Positions 25,860-41,620 of a stretch of 64,000 nucleotides of DNA are shown here, piece by piece (the first letter of the stretch is position 1; each line of letters begins with the position of its first letter). The stretch covers positions 4,942,992 through 5,006,991 of the forward strand of contig CM032803.1 in the NCBI GenBank assembly GCA_019155185.1, in the 5' to 3' direction. The DNA comes from Beaufortia kweichowensis (taxonomy: Eukaryota; Chordata; Actinopteri; Cypriniformes; Gastromyzontidae). The position numbers and the translations under genes were made by a program. Under the pieces are notes generated by a model. The model made no database searches, had not been told where the DNA came from, and worked only from the letters and a program-made list of their open reading frames with translations.

Positions 25860-27945
25860 GGTGTAGCCTGACATCCAAGTGAAATAACCCTATATTGTAT
25901 AAACATTACATCACTGGTTCTGTGTCGGGGCTGGCAGTGGTCCACATGTTATTAGCTCTAGTGTGCTTGAGAGAAAGGGAAGTGTTGTTTTGTTTTACCT
26001 TACAATCAGACAATGCGGTTGAGCTGGCATTTACATATTTTACAGAGGTTTTGTTAAGACAAGCATCACTATTACTCTTGTTTAAAGTGATGGTTGAGGA
26101 ATTTTTAAACCCTTAGCCATACGTAGTAAACATTACTTGTACCATGCAGTTTGTGAGACTTGAAGCTTGTTTGTGAAGCTTTTTTTTAACAGACTTACGG
26201 TTTTTAATTGGTGGACAATATGAAACATCTCATTGACTTGCAGTGAAGGTGACATCTGAGTATATAAAGTCCAGAATATAATAAAGGCTTGGGTAAAATC
26301 CCATAGCAACACTCTGACAACACTCAAGCAACATTTGCATCCACAACTTTTTACACTTTCTGTATTTTAAATGCAGCCCTGGTTATATTTAACCATATAT
26401 ATTTATATTTCAATAAATAATTCATTTCAATATTTATCATATTATACAATACATGAAAATCTTAGTACTGTTTTTTTAAAATTTATCATTGAGCATTAAA
26501 CACAGATTACCTGTACCTGACTATCACCACTTTAAAACTATATCATGGCTTTAATAAACAGATTAGAGAACTATTATAGAAACTATTTATTTTTTTGCAC
26601 AGTGCAAAGTGCAGGGTTCTTAAATGCAAAGAAAGTTTAATCTGATTTACCCTGAACTAGTCAACATAGTTTAGCATGTAATTCAAGTTAAAAGATAAGC
26701 AGAAGGGATTGTTTTTTGAAACAGAATTGTTTTTAACCCGGGTAATGATATTTACATGATCCCCGACATTAAACTTTAGAAAATGAGTTAAAACTGATCT
26801 GTTTGAAGCACCCGTAAGACGATTCTCGCTTTGTTTCTTTTTTGCTTAACAATTCCTTATTATGACTTACTAGGCTATCCGATCCCTTCAAATTTCACTT
26901 ATTTTGTCTTCTTAACAAAAAAGCGAATTACGTTATTTTTTCACAGAAGAGAGAGAGAGTCAGAGATGGATTGTTAAGATTGATATGACCCTCAAACTGC
27001 AGCAGAGAAAAATGGTTCGTTTTTGTTTATGGAGTGTGTGTGAATATATTCCAGATTTTATTAAATTGTGAACTCGGTGGGAAGGAAAACGAACCGAATA
27101 GCACTTTGGAACAAAAGGCCTCAAATTTCATGTTATGTCTTGGTTACAAATGACGCAGCTTAACCCGGGACAGGAGACAAAGGCATAAATTGAATCTGGC
27201 CCCAAACCGCAGACTCCTTACGTGAAAGAAGGACATATCTGCAACACTTCTCTGACACCGTGAACCGATCCTCTTTTATATTGTTATGGTTAGACTGACG
27301 CCCTGAGCCGAGAACTGGCAGAAAATTGATTTCATCTCCAGCGAAATTTCTCAGCAATGAGAAGATCCATTCCTGAGTCACAATCTGAGTCTGTGTTAAT
27401 GTTTTGGAATGTGCATTATAATGAAAACACATCAATATTGCAAGTTCATGTTATAACAAATTTTGTTTCCGTGCCAGAAATGAGCCATCAAAAACAGACG
27501 ACTCCTTCACGAGCGTTCCTGCTTCCATTTATTATTCAACTAATTTATAATTCTTTTTACCTCTGGTTTCATATTGATATTAAATGTATTCCCTGATGTT
27601 TTTCTTGCCGCTTCTACCACTTCTGTCCTGAACATCTTTGCTATTGTGTAACTTATGAGCTGGAAAACTTTCAGTCGCTAGTAAAGTAAAGAAAACACAG
27701 GTTTGTAATCAATCACCGGAGAGATTTGTGGTGCGGCTGCACGACACAGCAACACCTACAAATTGACTTTGAATTGCTAAATAGTGAAATCAGTGTTTTG
27801 TGGCCTGGGTGTGAAGGAATGAATCACTGAAATGTGACGTAGATGTTAGTTTGATGAGTTTTGCTTTGATTAATGAGTGTCTGCGAATGGAAAGTCCCTA
27901 TCAGAGATCAGGAAGATGATTTCTGCTTTTCATGGTATACAAAAG
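25860..27945. other. Non-coding interval, mostly AT-rich
   Basis: 26330-26760 is strongly AT-rich. 27000-27600 is less so and not repetitive. No exon recognised. Confidence 0.4.
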
Positions 27946-27949
27946 TCAG

Positions 27950-31305
<3,356 letters not shown>

Positions 31306-31311
31306 AACATA

Positions 31312-31715
31312 TACAGTACCAATCAAATCAAAAGTGTTCAAAAGTGTTTCTCATGATCTTACAATTAAATTTTTTTTTAAATGGATAACTTGGAGCAAAT
31401 AATGAATATAAATTAGCCAATAAGAGTCCAGCATAGATGGAAATTCCTTCAGTGCCGTTTAAAAGTTCTCAGGTTGAGACCTCAAGAAGCTGAATGAAAT
31501 AATAAAATAAAATGTCAAGAGTTTGATTTTACAAATTCTAGACAAAGCTTGACTAGTTTAAAAGAAGATCAAATATAACAGTGTTCATTTATTTTGGATG
31601 GTTTTAGTCACAACATCATTCCCACAGTTACAGTTGTGTTATTTCGTGGTTTTGATAAGTTAACAACTATTCTAAAATGTGAGTAAGCGTTTCCAAACGA
31701 TTGACTGGTACTGTA
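31312..31715. mobile_element. Tc1/mariner-type non-autonomous remnant
   Basis: The left end TACAGTACCAATCAAATC and the reverse complement of the right end, TACAGTACCAGTCAATCG, are inverted repeats starting at TA, the Tc1/mariner target. The interior of about 400 bp is AT-rich with no transposase frame. Confidence 0.65.
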
Positions 31716-33480
31716 ATCATTATAGATCAACCTGAAAATCTTTAAATATATCCATAGATCAATTCAGTGATGGTTTATGTGCAACAGCTTGAACCCTTTG
31801 ATATGTCAAGATAATGTATCTTTCATTGCTGTTTTAAATCTGTCCGTGGTTTGCTTCAGCACTGAGCCTTTGAGTTTGGAGACCGAAGGCAGCTGTGAGA
31901 TCGTAATACATCTCCAGCGTCGGGTCCTCTCGGTCCCCTGATCCCACCGGTTCCTGCGCAACCCGGTTCCTTCACGGCTAAACTTTAAATAGCCGTTCAT
32001 CAGTTTCATTAAAAGGAAACCCAACCTGTGCACTTCTTGTTACGGTGATGGATTCTCTGAAGCCCGTGGGGCTCTGCAGGGGCCCTGTTCTTCACATGCT
32101 ATCGGTCAGCGTGTGTTATTCTCTCTTTGTGTTTTACAGGTAAAGTTGAGCGTTATGGTTCAGGTGAACTTCTGAGGGGTTTATGTTTGGTTTGGGCTCT
32201 GTCTCACCTTGACCTTTTCACCCTGCTCAAACACTCTCTACTGCCAACACAACACTATCCGAGCGGTGGAGTGTTGAAAGAAAGGTGTGTGTGTGTTTGT
32301 GTGTGTGTGTGTGTAGCAGGTAGGCAATCAAAGTATGCACTCAAAGTCCAGTAGTGTGCTGTCCATGTCTAGCTCAAAGCAGTCTGTCCTGCATGCTTGA
32401 CTGTGTAAACACATTAGCAGTACACGGGACTAATGTGAGCTTTGTGATGTGCTGTGTTGTCAAAGCATTCCAGCTAAAGCAAAAGCCCTAGACCTCAATC
32501 CAAGCATGCTACCTAATAGCAGTGAAGATGTGTTTGTGCTGTATTTATTGTGGTTGTTTGTGAGTTAAAGTTTTTGAAGGTTTTAACAATTATTGGGTTT
32601 GTATTAGTACAGTGATCTGTACTGATCTATAAAGTTGTTTTGGTGGGAATGTTTTAGTACAGAAATCAGTGTTTTAGTCCGGGTTGCCAGATCCAGCATA
32701 AATCTCCAGTTTATACACGTAACATGAGTGCTCATGCTGGTTTATAGCTACAATATGTTTTTTTCTGTTTTTAGCTTATTTCTCCTTTCCCTTCTGCACT
32801 GAACGTGTTGTTCTACACATCCTCATACTGTAAAAGAGAAAAAACCTTGTTCTTCTTACTGCGGATCACTATAAACCAATATATCAAAATTAAAGCAAAC
32901 TGCATCTTTTGGTTAATGATTAGGTTGGAGATTAAGGCTGGACCTGGCAACCCTAAAACAGGACTTAAACAACCAAACTAGATAATACACTTTTAAATGC
33001 ATATCCACAGTGATTACTGTACTAAAACACATTTACTTAATAGCACTATGAATATAAATCTTATAAATCTACCAACAATTATTTTCAATTATTTGTCTTA
33101 TATAAAATACATGGCAAATTATTGCAGTTTTTTCCATATTTTGTCATTTTCTGTTGTTTCTGCTAATTTGCATTTAATGTAATTCTGCTTTGCAACAGAC
33201 ACTAGAATAAAAAGACACTATAGAAATCAATTTGAATTAAACTATTAATAAAAATATCAGTAACTTATCAAGTACATAAGAATATGTGATCAAAACAGTC
33301 TCCTTATCTTACCCCTATTCACAACAATAAGCTTATAATAAAGTAAAGAAAAGTATTTACTGTGAAGAAACGTATTTACTGTAAAGTGCCGTTCAGTGTT
33401 ATGTTTATGATATAGCAACAATACATAAGTAAATAAAACAAAAACAATGGTTTGTTTTCAAATGAGCCCAATTGGTGTAA
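31716..33480. other. Non-coding interval
   Basis: Includes a (GT)n run at 32285-32315. 32980-33480 is AT-rich and contains CACAACAATAAGCTTATAAT, a word also found at 56620-56640, so a dispersed repeat is likely there. No exon. Confidence 0.4.
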
Positions 33481-33689
33481 AAACTGTGGTTCTGGCAACT
33501 CTGCTTTCCATGCAGCGATCAGTCCGGCCAAATCTGTAAAGGTTTCAGTGTGATTGTATTATTCAGCCATCAGTATTGTATTAGTGTGAATCAGGTTTCT
33601 ATCTGTGGGCATCCTGCTGTCCGGTGCAGCATGTAGAACAGTGGGGGGCTGTGCTGTGTTTGTTTTAAACTAACAGAAATCCCATTAAG

Positions 33690-34130
33690 CCCTGATTCCT
33701 CTCATTTAGGGCTTCCACAGGAACAGGGAGACGAGCCCCTGGGAAGCGGCACGTTGCAAGGGACACCAATTATGTTGCGGAGGACAGAGAGCCGCCTGTT
33801 CCTGCTCAGGCCGGCTGTCATGTCGCAGGATGACCCTCTCTGTCAAACCCATTCAGCGGAGCGCACGGAGAGTCTAATTGGTGTTGGGCAAACAGATTTT
33901 GTCACAAAGTTGCAAAGGAAGCTAAGTAGCTGAATGTTCACATTGTACAACCCCTGACCTGCGGTTCGGGTGCATTCAGAGCTCCCCGTTATGTTCCCGT
34001 TCTGGTATTATTCATCTGTGACCTACGACTCGTTCTCGGGAAATTCGGGACAGCAATTAAAATCAATATTGTGGCGTTGGCGTCAATGAGATGCGAGCTT
34101 TTTACTGCCTGTGGAGTGATATGATATGTA
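33690..34130. promoter_or_regulatory. Candidate conserved non-coding element
   Basis: Dense, non-repetitive, GC-balanced sequence with homeodomain and SOX-like words (CCAATTATG, TCTAATTGG, AACAGATTTTGTCAC) and no open frame. It stands out from the AT-rich DNA on its left. I regard it as one of the best enhancer candidates in the interval, on texture alone. Confidence 0.4.
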
Positions 34131-34779
34131 CAGAGACGGTTCTCTCCTTTTAAAAAGAGGATTTTGTGAGGGATTCACTTGACATCATTAGGTTTGGAGA
34201 AGGGCCATGATGGTTGATCGCTTGTCTTGGGTTATGAAAACACATGTTGAATCAGATGGAGAACTGTCTAGTTTTGTGAAAGAGTCTCTGCCTTCCATCG
34301 ATCTCTCTCCTTTAGCATCTTGTTGATCATTAATATCTGCCGTTACTGTCTGACATTGTCAAAGTTAACATATTTTACACATCCATGGGTTAAAAAATCC
34401 AGTATTTTTTGTCTTATCTGATAATCCTTCTTTCCTCAGATAATGATGATCCTGGTAGGGACTACAATATTTGTTTAATCTTTGTTTTTCTGTTGTGTTT
34501 GTGTAGGTCAGAGGTGGACTGTAAGGTGCTGGAGCAACACGTCACACAAGGTCAGTTCAGCACATTAAAGGCCTGACATGTTTCAGCCAGGAATTATTCT
34601 CCTAAACTACATCATGGGTTATCTGCTCTTTGTTTCTCACATTTTATAAGCGTTCAAGGACTCATTAGCTACAGCTATAGTATGAAACAGCACTGTACAC
34701 AGAATCAGGTCGAACACAGAGATCTGACTTCAACAAAAGAGCACTTGAGTTGTTTAGTAAAACAAACAGCACATTGTGA

Positions 34780-35060
34780 GCGTGTTTAAAGCAGGATTAG
34801 GGTGATGAATGAAGACGGAGCGCAGTGATCGGGAACCGTAATAAAACCTCATTGTGAACGGCAAAAACCGAAAGCTGATGTTTAGGTTGTTTTGTCATTT
34901 AAGATGATACCCGATACCAGCGGCTCATTTTTCTGATTAATTACACGTTACGTTTGAGATGACGTCAAGAATTCTCAGCGAGGTTAAAGGAAATCTGCGA
35001 CCGGCCACCCGTATCATCAAAGCAGCGGTTATACCGGCCGCAAATGTGAACATGTCTGCA
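34780..35060. promoter_or_regulatory. Candidate conserved non-coding element
   Basis: Non-repetitive block with GATTAATTACACG and GCAAATTAATGACC words (homeodomain type) and several CpGs. No exon or repeat similarity. Regulatory nature is inferred. Confidence 0.35.
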
Positions 35061-37170
35061 AATTAATGACCTTCATTTGTTTAGTTTTGTTTTTTCAGGT
35101 CAGTCATTACAGATGAATTCACTCAATGTTAATGACATCTTAAAAAGAGAAAATTACAAAGAGAAAAACTTTCTTTTGACTAGACGTTAACATTGATGAC
35201 TAACATTGTTATAGATTTATAAATAAATATTTAGATAAATGTTACCTCTTCCCGTATTAAAATATATTCATTACAATTATTAATGCATTTTTTTGTTTTG
35301 CAAGTTTGTCCAGATTTCTAATTTAATTCTAAACATTCTTATATAAATAAGAATATCTCTATACTGTAGATATCATCTTATGTGTCTGTAAACATGCACT
35401 ATATATGCTTTGTAATATACAGTATATGAAAATATATAAGCAACTGTAGACACCGCATGTAGAAATCTTAATTAACCATCTCGGTTAACCATTGTGTCCA
35501 CATTCCAGTTCCGATGAATCGCTTTACGTTTTCAAAAAGCAAAATTTCTCCCCCAAAACCTCTTTACTCTCGATAGGCAGCCGGTTTGGACGGGTGGGCG
35601 GGTTCGGGGGGGTCAAGAGGCTTTTGCCGTCAATGGGAAAGTACTGATTAATTTAGAAGAATTTCTGTGAGAAAAAACGCCCCGCACACAGTTCACTAAT
35701 TACAGCCCTGCACAACGCACAACAAAGAGCCATCTCATATCGCAAGACAATGAGGAGCCCAGAGAGAGAGAAAGAGAGAGAAACTAATGAGATAAATCAC
35801 CTGTCAGCAGAGAGGATTTGAGCCCCTGCGGCCCCTGACAGCAGGGACGAGGATGAGCCGCAATGTTGCTCCTCACCAGACCTTTTTCTTCCCTTCGTGA
35901 CAGACAGAACGGGTCGAGAAACACTACAGCTCTGTCATGCGCTAGTCCACGTAACCATGAGCTAAAGATGAAATACTGATGACAAGCCCAATGGGCTTTT
36001 TATTGTGTTTTTATGAAGTAGTTTAACCTGGAATGAATATTCTGTCTGTGTTTGCTCAGACACTCACTAGACGTCTGTTACTTCTGTATGGTCATATATA
36101 TTCAGCTGTTTGTAGATTGTGTTCATCTATTGTAACATTTAACTCATACCCAATCTGTCAAAAAAACATGGAGTTTTCTGCTTTGAGTTTCAATCTTTTT
36201 CTGTCTTTTAAGAGGACACAGGCAGCTTTGATTTGGTTCTCGCTTCCCACAGCTTTATACATTGCTGGTTTTCTTCTTTCATACTACAATTTAAATTATA
36301 ATACTTTGGGGAAACTTTCAGCACTAGACGTGTATCTGTATTTAATAACACTATATATCGCGCTTCTGAATAACTTTTATCCAAATTGTTTAGATTTTTT
36401 AAATGCACATTCGTCCTGATGTAAATTAAATCTTTAAATTAAATACAATTTAAGATAGTTTATTATTTCCTTTCAGTTGTGCTGTTTTGCATTTGAATTT
36501 ATTAATATTTTTTTTATTTAATTATTATTTAACTTTTTATTAGTTTTATTTATTTTTATTTTATAATCAAATAATCAGTTTTGTTCTTTTGCATTTGAAA
36601 TCGCTGTTTGAAATTTGAAATAAGTTTTTTCTTTCTTTATATTTTATTTTTAAATTTCTTTCTTTTCTTTTTAAAGTTGTCAAACCTATTAAGAGGACAA
36701 CACTGACGTTTTTCCAATTTGTTTTCCAATACCACAATAAAAGTTCCAGAAATTATTATAATATGAAAATTGTAGACCGTCACATGCTAACTAAGCGCAA
36801 ACATTATGTTTAATCGTGAGGTTGATCCTGGTATCCCTCAAGGTTTATTCTCCACCACTTCTTGAGTTTTGTTTCCTCGCCAATGGCTTGTTCTCCTGGT
36901 GACTAATGATACCCATCAAAACATCTTACAATTAGCTATATGCTCCAATTCAGTCTTCAGTTGAGGTGAATAATTGTTGTCATCTGTTACATTTTTCAGT
37001 ATTGTTTTTTGTCCCATTTTCCATGAATATTTCAATTTCATAAGTCTCATCTGGGGTTTCTGTAGACATGTGTAAGCCTATAAAAACAGCCCTGCGCTAT
37101 ACGTACAGGAGCAGTCATATAAAGTCAGGGTGGGAATCATGAAATGTCTCTGTATGTTTCATGGTTTAAG
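35061..37170. other. Non-coding interval, largely AT-rich
   Basis: 35460-35960 is GC-balanced. 35960-37020 is AT-rich and holds a 128-residue plus-strand ORF (36033-36419) of hydrophobic, low-complexity composition that I do not regard as a gene. Confidence 0.4.
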
Positions 37171-37179
37171 CAGCGAGGC

Positions 37180-37560
37180 CAAATGTGGTCAGATTGACTG
37201 AGACGAGAGACGAGAGCTTGCGGCGCTTCCACCAGAAAAAACACACAAGACAAAGAACTGTGACAGTGAGGATTATGTTAGAGGTCAACCTTTACATGTT
37301 TGCTCTCCCTCAAAACCCCGAGGCCAAGTTAAGTAATATTTAAGGAGACAAAGGTTGTTCTGTGTGGAGAATAGAGGGCCACCAGATTTCTGTTGACATG
37401 GCTCTTTATTAAGTGTGTGGTTGCTGAGGAGAGCAATCCGAGGCGCGTTTGGCTCCGCGTCTCTCTCTCTGATTTAACCCGACCGTGAGCAACAGCGACC
37501 GCCGTCCTGAGGCACGCACCTTATTTCGCCACTCGTGAAAGAAAACAAGTGCTGACTGGC
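37180..37560. promoter_or_regulatory. Candidate conserved non-coding block
   Basis: GC-balanced, non-repetitive, with AGAGGTCAACC (nuclear-receptor half-site type) and CpG-containing words at 37440-37530. No exon recognised. Inference only. Confidence 0.3.
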
Positions 37561-38071
37561 GTGGAAAACATGACCTTTATTTATGGCCTTTACTAAAACT
37601 GACCTGAGAGAACTAAGATGGATCAGCTAAAAGTGAGCGAAGTGGTGTCCTTCAACAGTAGCACGCTTCTGAAATCTTGCGTGAAGGAGTCGACTTTTTT
37701 TAAGGCTATAAATGGCTGTCGGTCGGAGTTCACAGGGTCTCGTCCAGAAAGGAGTGACCGCAGGGTTTCTTTACAACACTTTGGGTTGATTCCAGTCTTA
37801 TCCTTCACCGATCACAAGTGCTTTAATTTTCAGATGTCTGGACATGATTGTTTGTTTTACTTTTGTTATCATTTCTGACAGAGGGTGTTTGTTTAGGATA
37901 CAGAACAAACAATAAAAGCTTAATATAACACGGCTTTCATACAGCCAATGTAACAAGTGCATGTTTCGATTATTATATCTGGTTGTGTCTGTTATATGCC
38001 TTTGTATTATTGTATCCTTATGCTTACTGTTATGTATACATGTATATTTATGTGCTATATATGTGCAAATA

Positions 38072-38376
38072 ACACACTTTCTGTGAATTAAAATACCTAA
38101 ACCAGAAGCAATAATACCCAACAAATGAAGAAGAGATGACTCTTCAAAGAACATCAAATTGTTATTTTATATTCATTTTGCATGTGCTAATTTTTTGAGG
38201 AATATGGATGATGGATGTGACAATTCTGAAAACAGCACTTTACCTGATTAATCATGATTAAACATAAAAAAGCTTTAAAAACTTTGCAGAAGACCTCACA
38301 CAGGCAACACATTTTAACATCTGAGCTATCAGTATGATGAAAACCTTTGATAAAAACATTTACATGGAATTGTCCA
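38072..38376 (-). repeat. MITE-like repeat, family GGCAATTCCA, copy E
   Basis: Shares AAGCAATAATACCCAACAAA, GAGATGACTCTTCAAAGAAC and GATGTGACAATTCTGAAAAC with copies A-C, and ends TTTACATGGAATTGTCC, the family terminus. The 119-residue ORF on the minus strand is repeat-derived. Confidence 0.65.
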
Positions 38377-38379
38377 CAT

Positions 38380-40280
38380 ATGAATGTTAAACTTAAACTT
38401 GTTTTAAATTCTAGACGACCTGTTTGACCTGACTTTGTGAGAAATGTAAATGCTTGTTGAAAGTCATGAAGCATTTCATTATTGAGTGTGAGGATATCAA
38501 GAATGTGTTGTGCCATGAGGTCATTTGAATGTGTACATATTTTTCACAAATTTAAAAACACTTGTAAGTCTTATCACCTCTTGCATCAGTCTTCCTTCTC
38601 ACCCCCATCACCAAAAATGTGTGCAAAAAACTAAACGTAAAATCATCTCCAGCGGTCTTCTCACAGAGTAACTCAAGCTCAGAGAGGACACCCATGTAAA
38701 AAAAATATCACACTTTATTATTCAGCCCAGAGGAAGAAATACTAAAAAGGGGAAAAGAAAGCGAATCCATCAGCCGTCTGAATCAGCTGAGATCTCCGGC
38801 TCTCTCCGCGCTGTAGGTGGCTACGCCGAACGCGCTCTGATAACATCAGTGAGAAGTTAAACAAAAGGCATTTTTTCCTCAAAACGACCATCTTTCAGCT
38901 TGACTACTGCTGTAAACATCATTCCAGAACACAACATTATGAGACATCTTACCCTACATTCCTGATCCTCCTCTTTAAAGGGAGAGTAAAGTCTTAAAGA
39001 GCAATGCCAAGATGTAGACTCCTAACAGTTTCAAGACGCACGGAGGGGGGATAAGAGACGAGCGTGCGTTTAAAAAACGGACAGTGATTCTGACGGCAGT
39101 TTCAGAGTTTCGCTTCCCAGCTCTGGCCTGTTATTGACACATTGCAAATGAGAATAAATTCTCTCTGGTGGCTAATGCAGACTGTCTAATGAGCTCGCTG
39201 TCATTCTCAGGAGTAATTTCTCCCAGAACAAGGTTTCATACCAGAAGTTTTGGAAATCCATTTGGAAAAGGAATAGTTCCATTGACCTTAATACCTTTCC
39301 GAACGTTCTCTTTTAACATTCCTTCACTCCCTTTGCTTCTAATTGATTTCATAAAAGAGGTAATATGTAAAATCGAGGAGGGGCTCTGTTGATATAACCT
39401 TGAATCTAAATGATCCTCGAATCCCATGTTGTCTGAGAAACTCTTCACTGTCTTAAACGCCTCATAACTTTCCCGTGACACATCTTCTGGACCATGTCTT
39501 CAACTTCCACAGTGCACTTCACCTCTTCGTCTCGTGTTGACTGTTCCTACGGCAAATTATCTACCGTAACCTCTGCGTGAAGACCGACTCCCTGGAATCC
39601 GGCGTGCGCTGCGTTTAACACGCTCGGGACGCGGAATGATTGTAACCATCTATGAACACATTTACACACTTTGCGTTGGAAGAGTCAAGGTCGTGTTAGT
39701 CACAACTTCCCGAGGTTAAATGCATTTCAGGATTGCAACTTGGACACATCTTGCAGGTTTTTTTTGATGAGTCTCAACGTTAAAAGCCATTGATCTCAAG
39801 TTGAATGATTGGCTCTAGATTGAGTAATCTGGTTTAAAAAACTATACATTCCTGTATAAAATGTTTTCTTCAAAATCTTTTGAATAAGAACAGCTGTTAA
39901 CAATATTTCTGTCATTTTCCAGCAAAAACATGTGAATGAATTTTCATGGCCCTGAATGTAAACAGCATCTCTTTCTTTTAGTTTCTTTCTTTCTAATCAA
40001 CATTTTGTCACATAGTGCTACAAAATATATTACCTTAGACGTGAAAATAAATTACAAGAGTATTACTTACATTTTCCAGTATGAAATTAAGCAAAAACTA
40101 CATCAAGGAAGGTATTAATTTTAAATACCCTCAGATTAATATTTAGAAGAGATTAAATATACTTAGATAACAATTTTGACTACGTTTTATTAAGTAATAT
40201 TACTGTATGAAGAACACAAGTCTAGTTCTATCTGAATGAGAAGACACATAAAACGTATTAATTTTTTCCATATATACTCC
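38380..40280. other. Non-coding interval downstream of fgf24
   Basis: 38560-39720 is GC-balanced and non-repetitive, possibly regulatory. 39770-40280 is AT-rich. No exon recognised. Confidence 0.4.
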
Positions 40281-40284
40281 TCTT

Positions 40285-40290
40285 TTTATT
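40285..40290 (-). terminator. fgf24: Candidate fgf24 polyadenylation signal AATAAA
   Basis: TTTATT on the plus strand, AATAAA on the minus strand. The DNA between it and the stop codon at 41621 is less AT-rich than the DNA beyond, which fits a 3' UTR of about 1.3 kb. Other AATAAA-like words nearby make the exact end uncertain. Confidence 0.35.
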
Positions 40291-41620
40291 ATTATTAACA
40301 GAGGTCAAATAAATTCATCAAGTCATATTTACAAAGAAAGACAATAAATATTTTATAATAGTAATAAAATTATTATTTTTTGCATACTTTTTTACCGTAC
40401 GTGTGTCATGATTGTTAGTAACGTCTGACAGACGATGAGTATATATTGTGTGTATACTACAGCTATACCCATATGGAGAGTAAACCTCACCAACAGCGGC
40501 TGGTGTCCAGAGATTTCTGCTCGGATGAAATGATCCTGTATCTTAGACCCACAGACCAGTGTCTCAAACTCTTTGTCCCAAACGTGCCTGTGTGGTTATG
40601 CATTAAGTCTATGCTTTGGTGATGTAATGCCAAGCACTGTCAGGTCATGTGCTGTATAGTCAGAAAAGTTGACTGATTGTCAAACAGGGCTGAGAATGGA
40701 AGGAAGTAGTCGGATTTGACGCTTTTTGTTTTGAACAAACTCAAATTGTCACAGATTCAAGAGCAATCGCCATTCTGCATAACTGTCTTTTTGATACCTA
40801 AATGGGTTGTAGAAGGTACACAGGGTCAAAATCAAACATTTGCTAAAGTACACATGCTAGTGTCATAGATGAGAGCATTGAGACCGCTGTCATTCCAAAA
40901 ACCTTAGTACAGAAAGCACGGTCGAATGCTTCTCAAAGCTCTTCCAGTCCCTTCATATCCAAGCTTGTCTTCGTTATCAAACAAACTATTACCACAGTTA
41001 ACGCTGATATCTGGCTAGTCAAAGCATTTGACCTAAATTGTTGAATCACAACATACACAAAAAAGTCAAAGGAACCATATAGTACTCATAGCGTTCTGCG
41101 CATTTCTCAGGCCTGGTGTCTGATACCGGAGCGGAAACGGCTCACGGCTCTTCAAAATATTGCACTCAAAGCTTCACGTTTACCTACGGAGGCCTGTAAA
41201 GGTCACATGACTTTGTTATCGCTCTCCTCGCGTCTCCATGACAGCTCATTCCATTGGATCCTTGTTGTCGGGGTACATTAAAAGGGTTTCCCTGGCGGCA
41301 CGGTTCACTCTCGTCGCAATTCCAGAGATTTAACAAGACGCGTTCTGCTGTAAACTTGTCGAATCGGGAGACGCTTGCTCCCGTGACGTCATTCTCAGTT
41401 AATCCAGTATAAATAAAATAACAGTCACCAGTATTACATAGAGGAAAAGCCACACATTCAAGAGCTGTGAGAAACACTTGTGAAATACAAAAATAGAGCA
41501 TCTTTGAACTTTTTAAAGGTTCTTGTCTGGTTTCCGTAGCCGTTGATTATTTGTGGGCCTTTCCTTCTCCTGTTCATATCAGTTTGGTTTAAGGCGAGAA
41601 GCGTTTAGTGTACTTGGGTC

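Noticed and set aside
25538..25945. 135-residue minus-strand ORF
   Set aside because: No recognisable domain; the stretch is better explained, if at all, by a plus-strand non-coding exon.
36033..36419. 128-residue plus-strand ORF with hydrophobic stretches
   Set aside because: AT-rich DNA naturally yields Leu/Phe/Tyr-rich frames. There is no family motif, no splice context, and low-complexity AT-rich DNA follows it.
37798..38157. 119-residue minus-strand ORF with FFEESSLLHLLGIIASG
   Set aside because: The same string arises in other copies of the GGCAATTCCA repeat, so it is repeat-derived rather than a gene.
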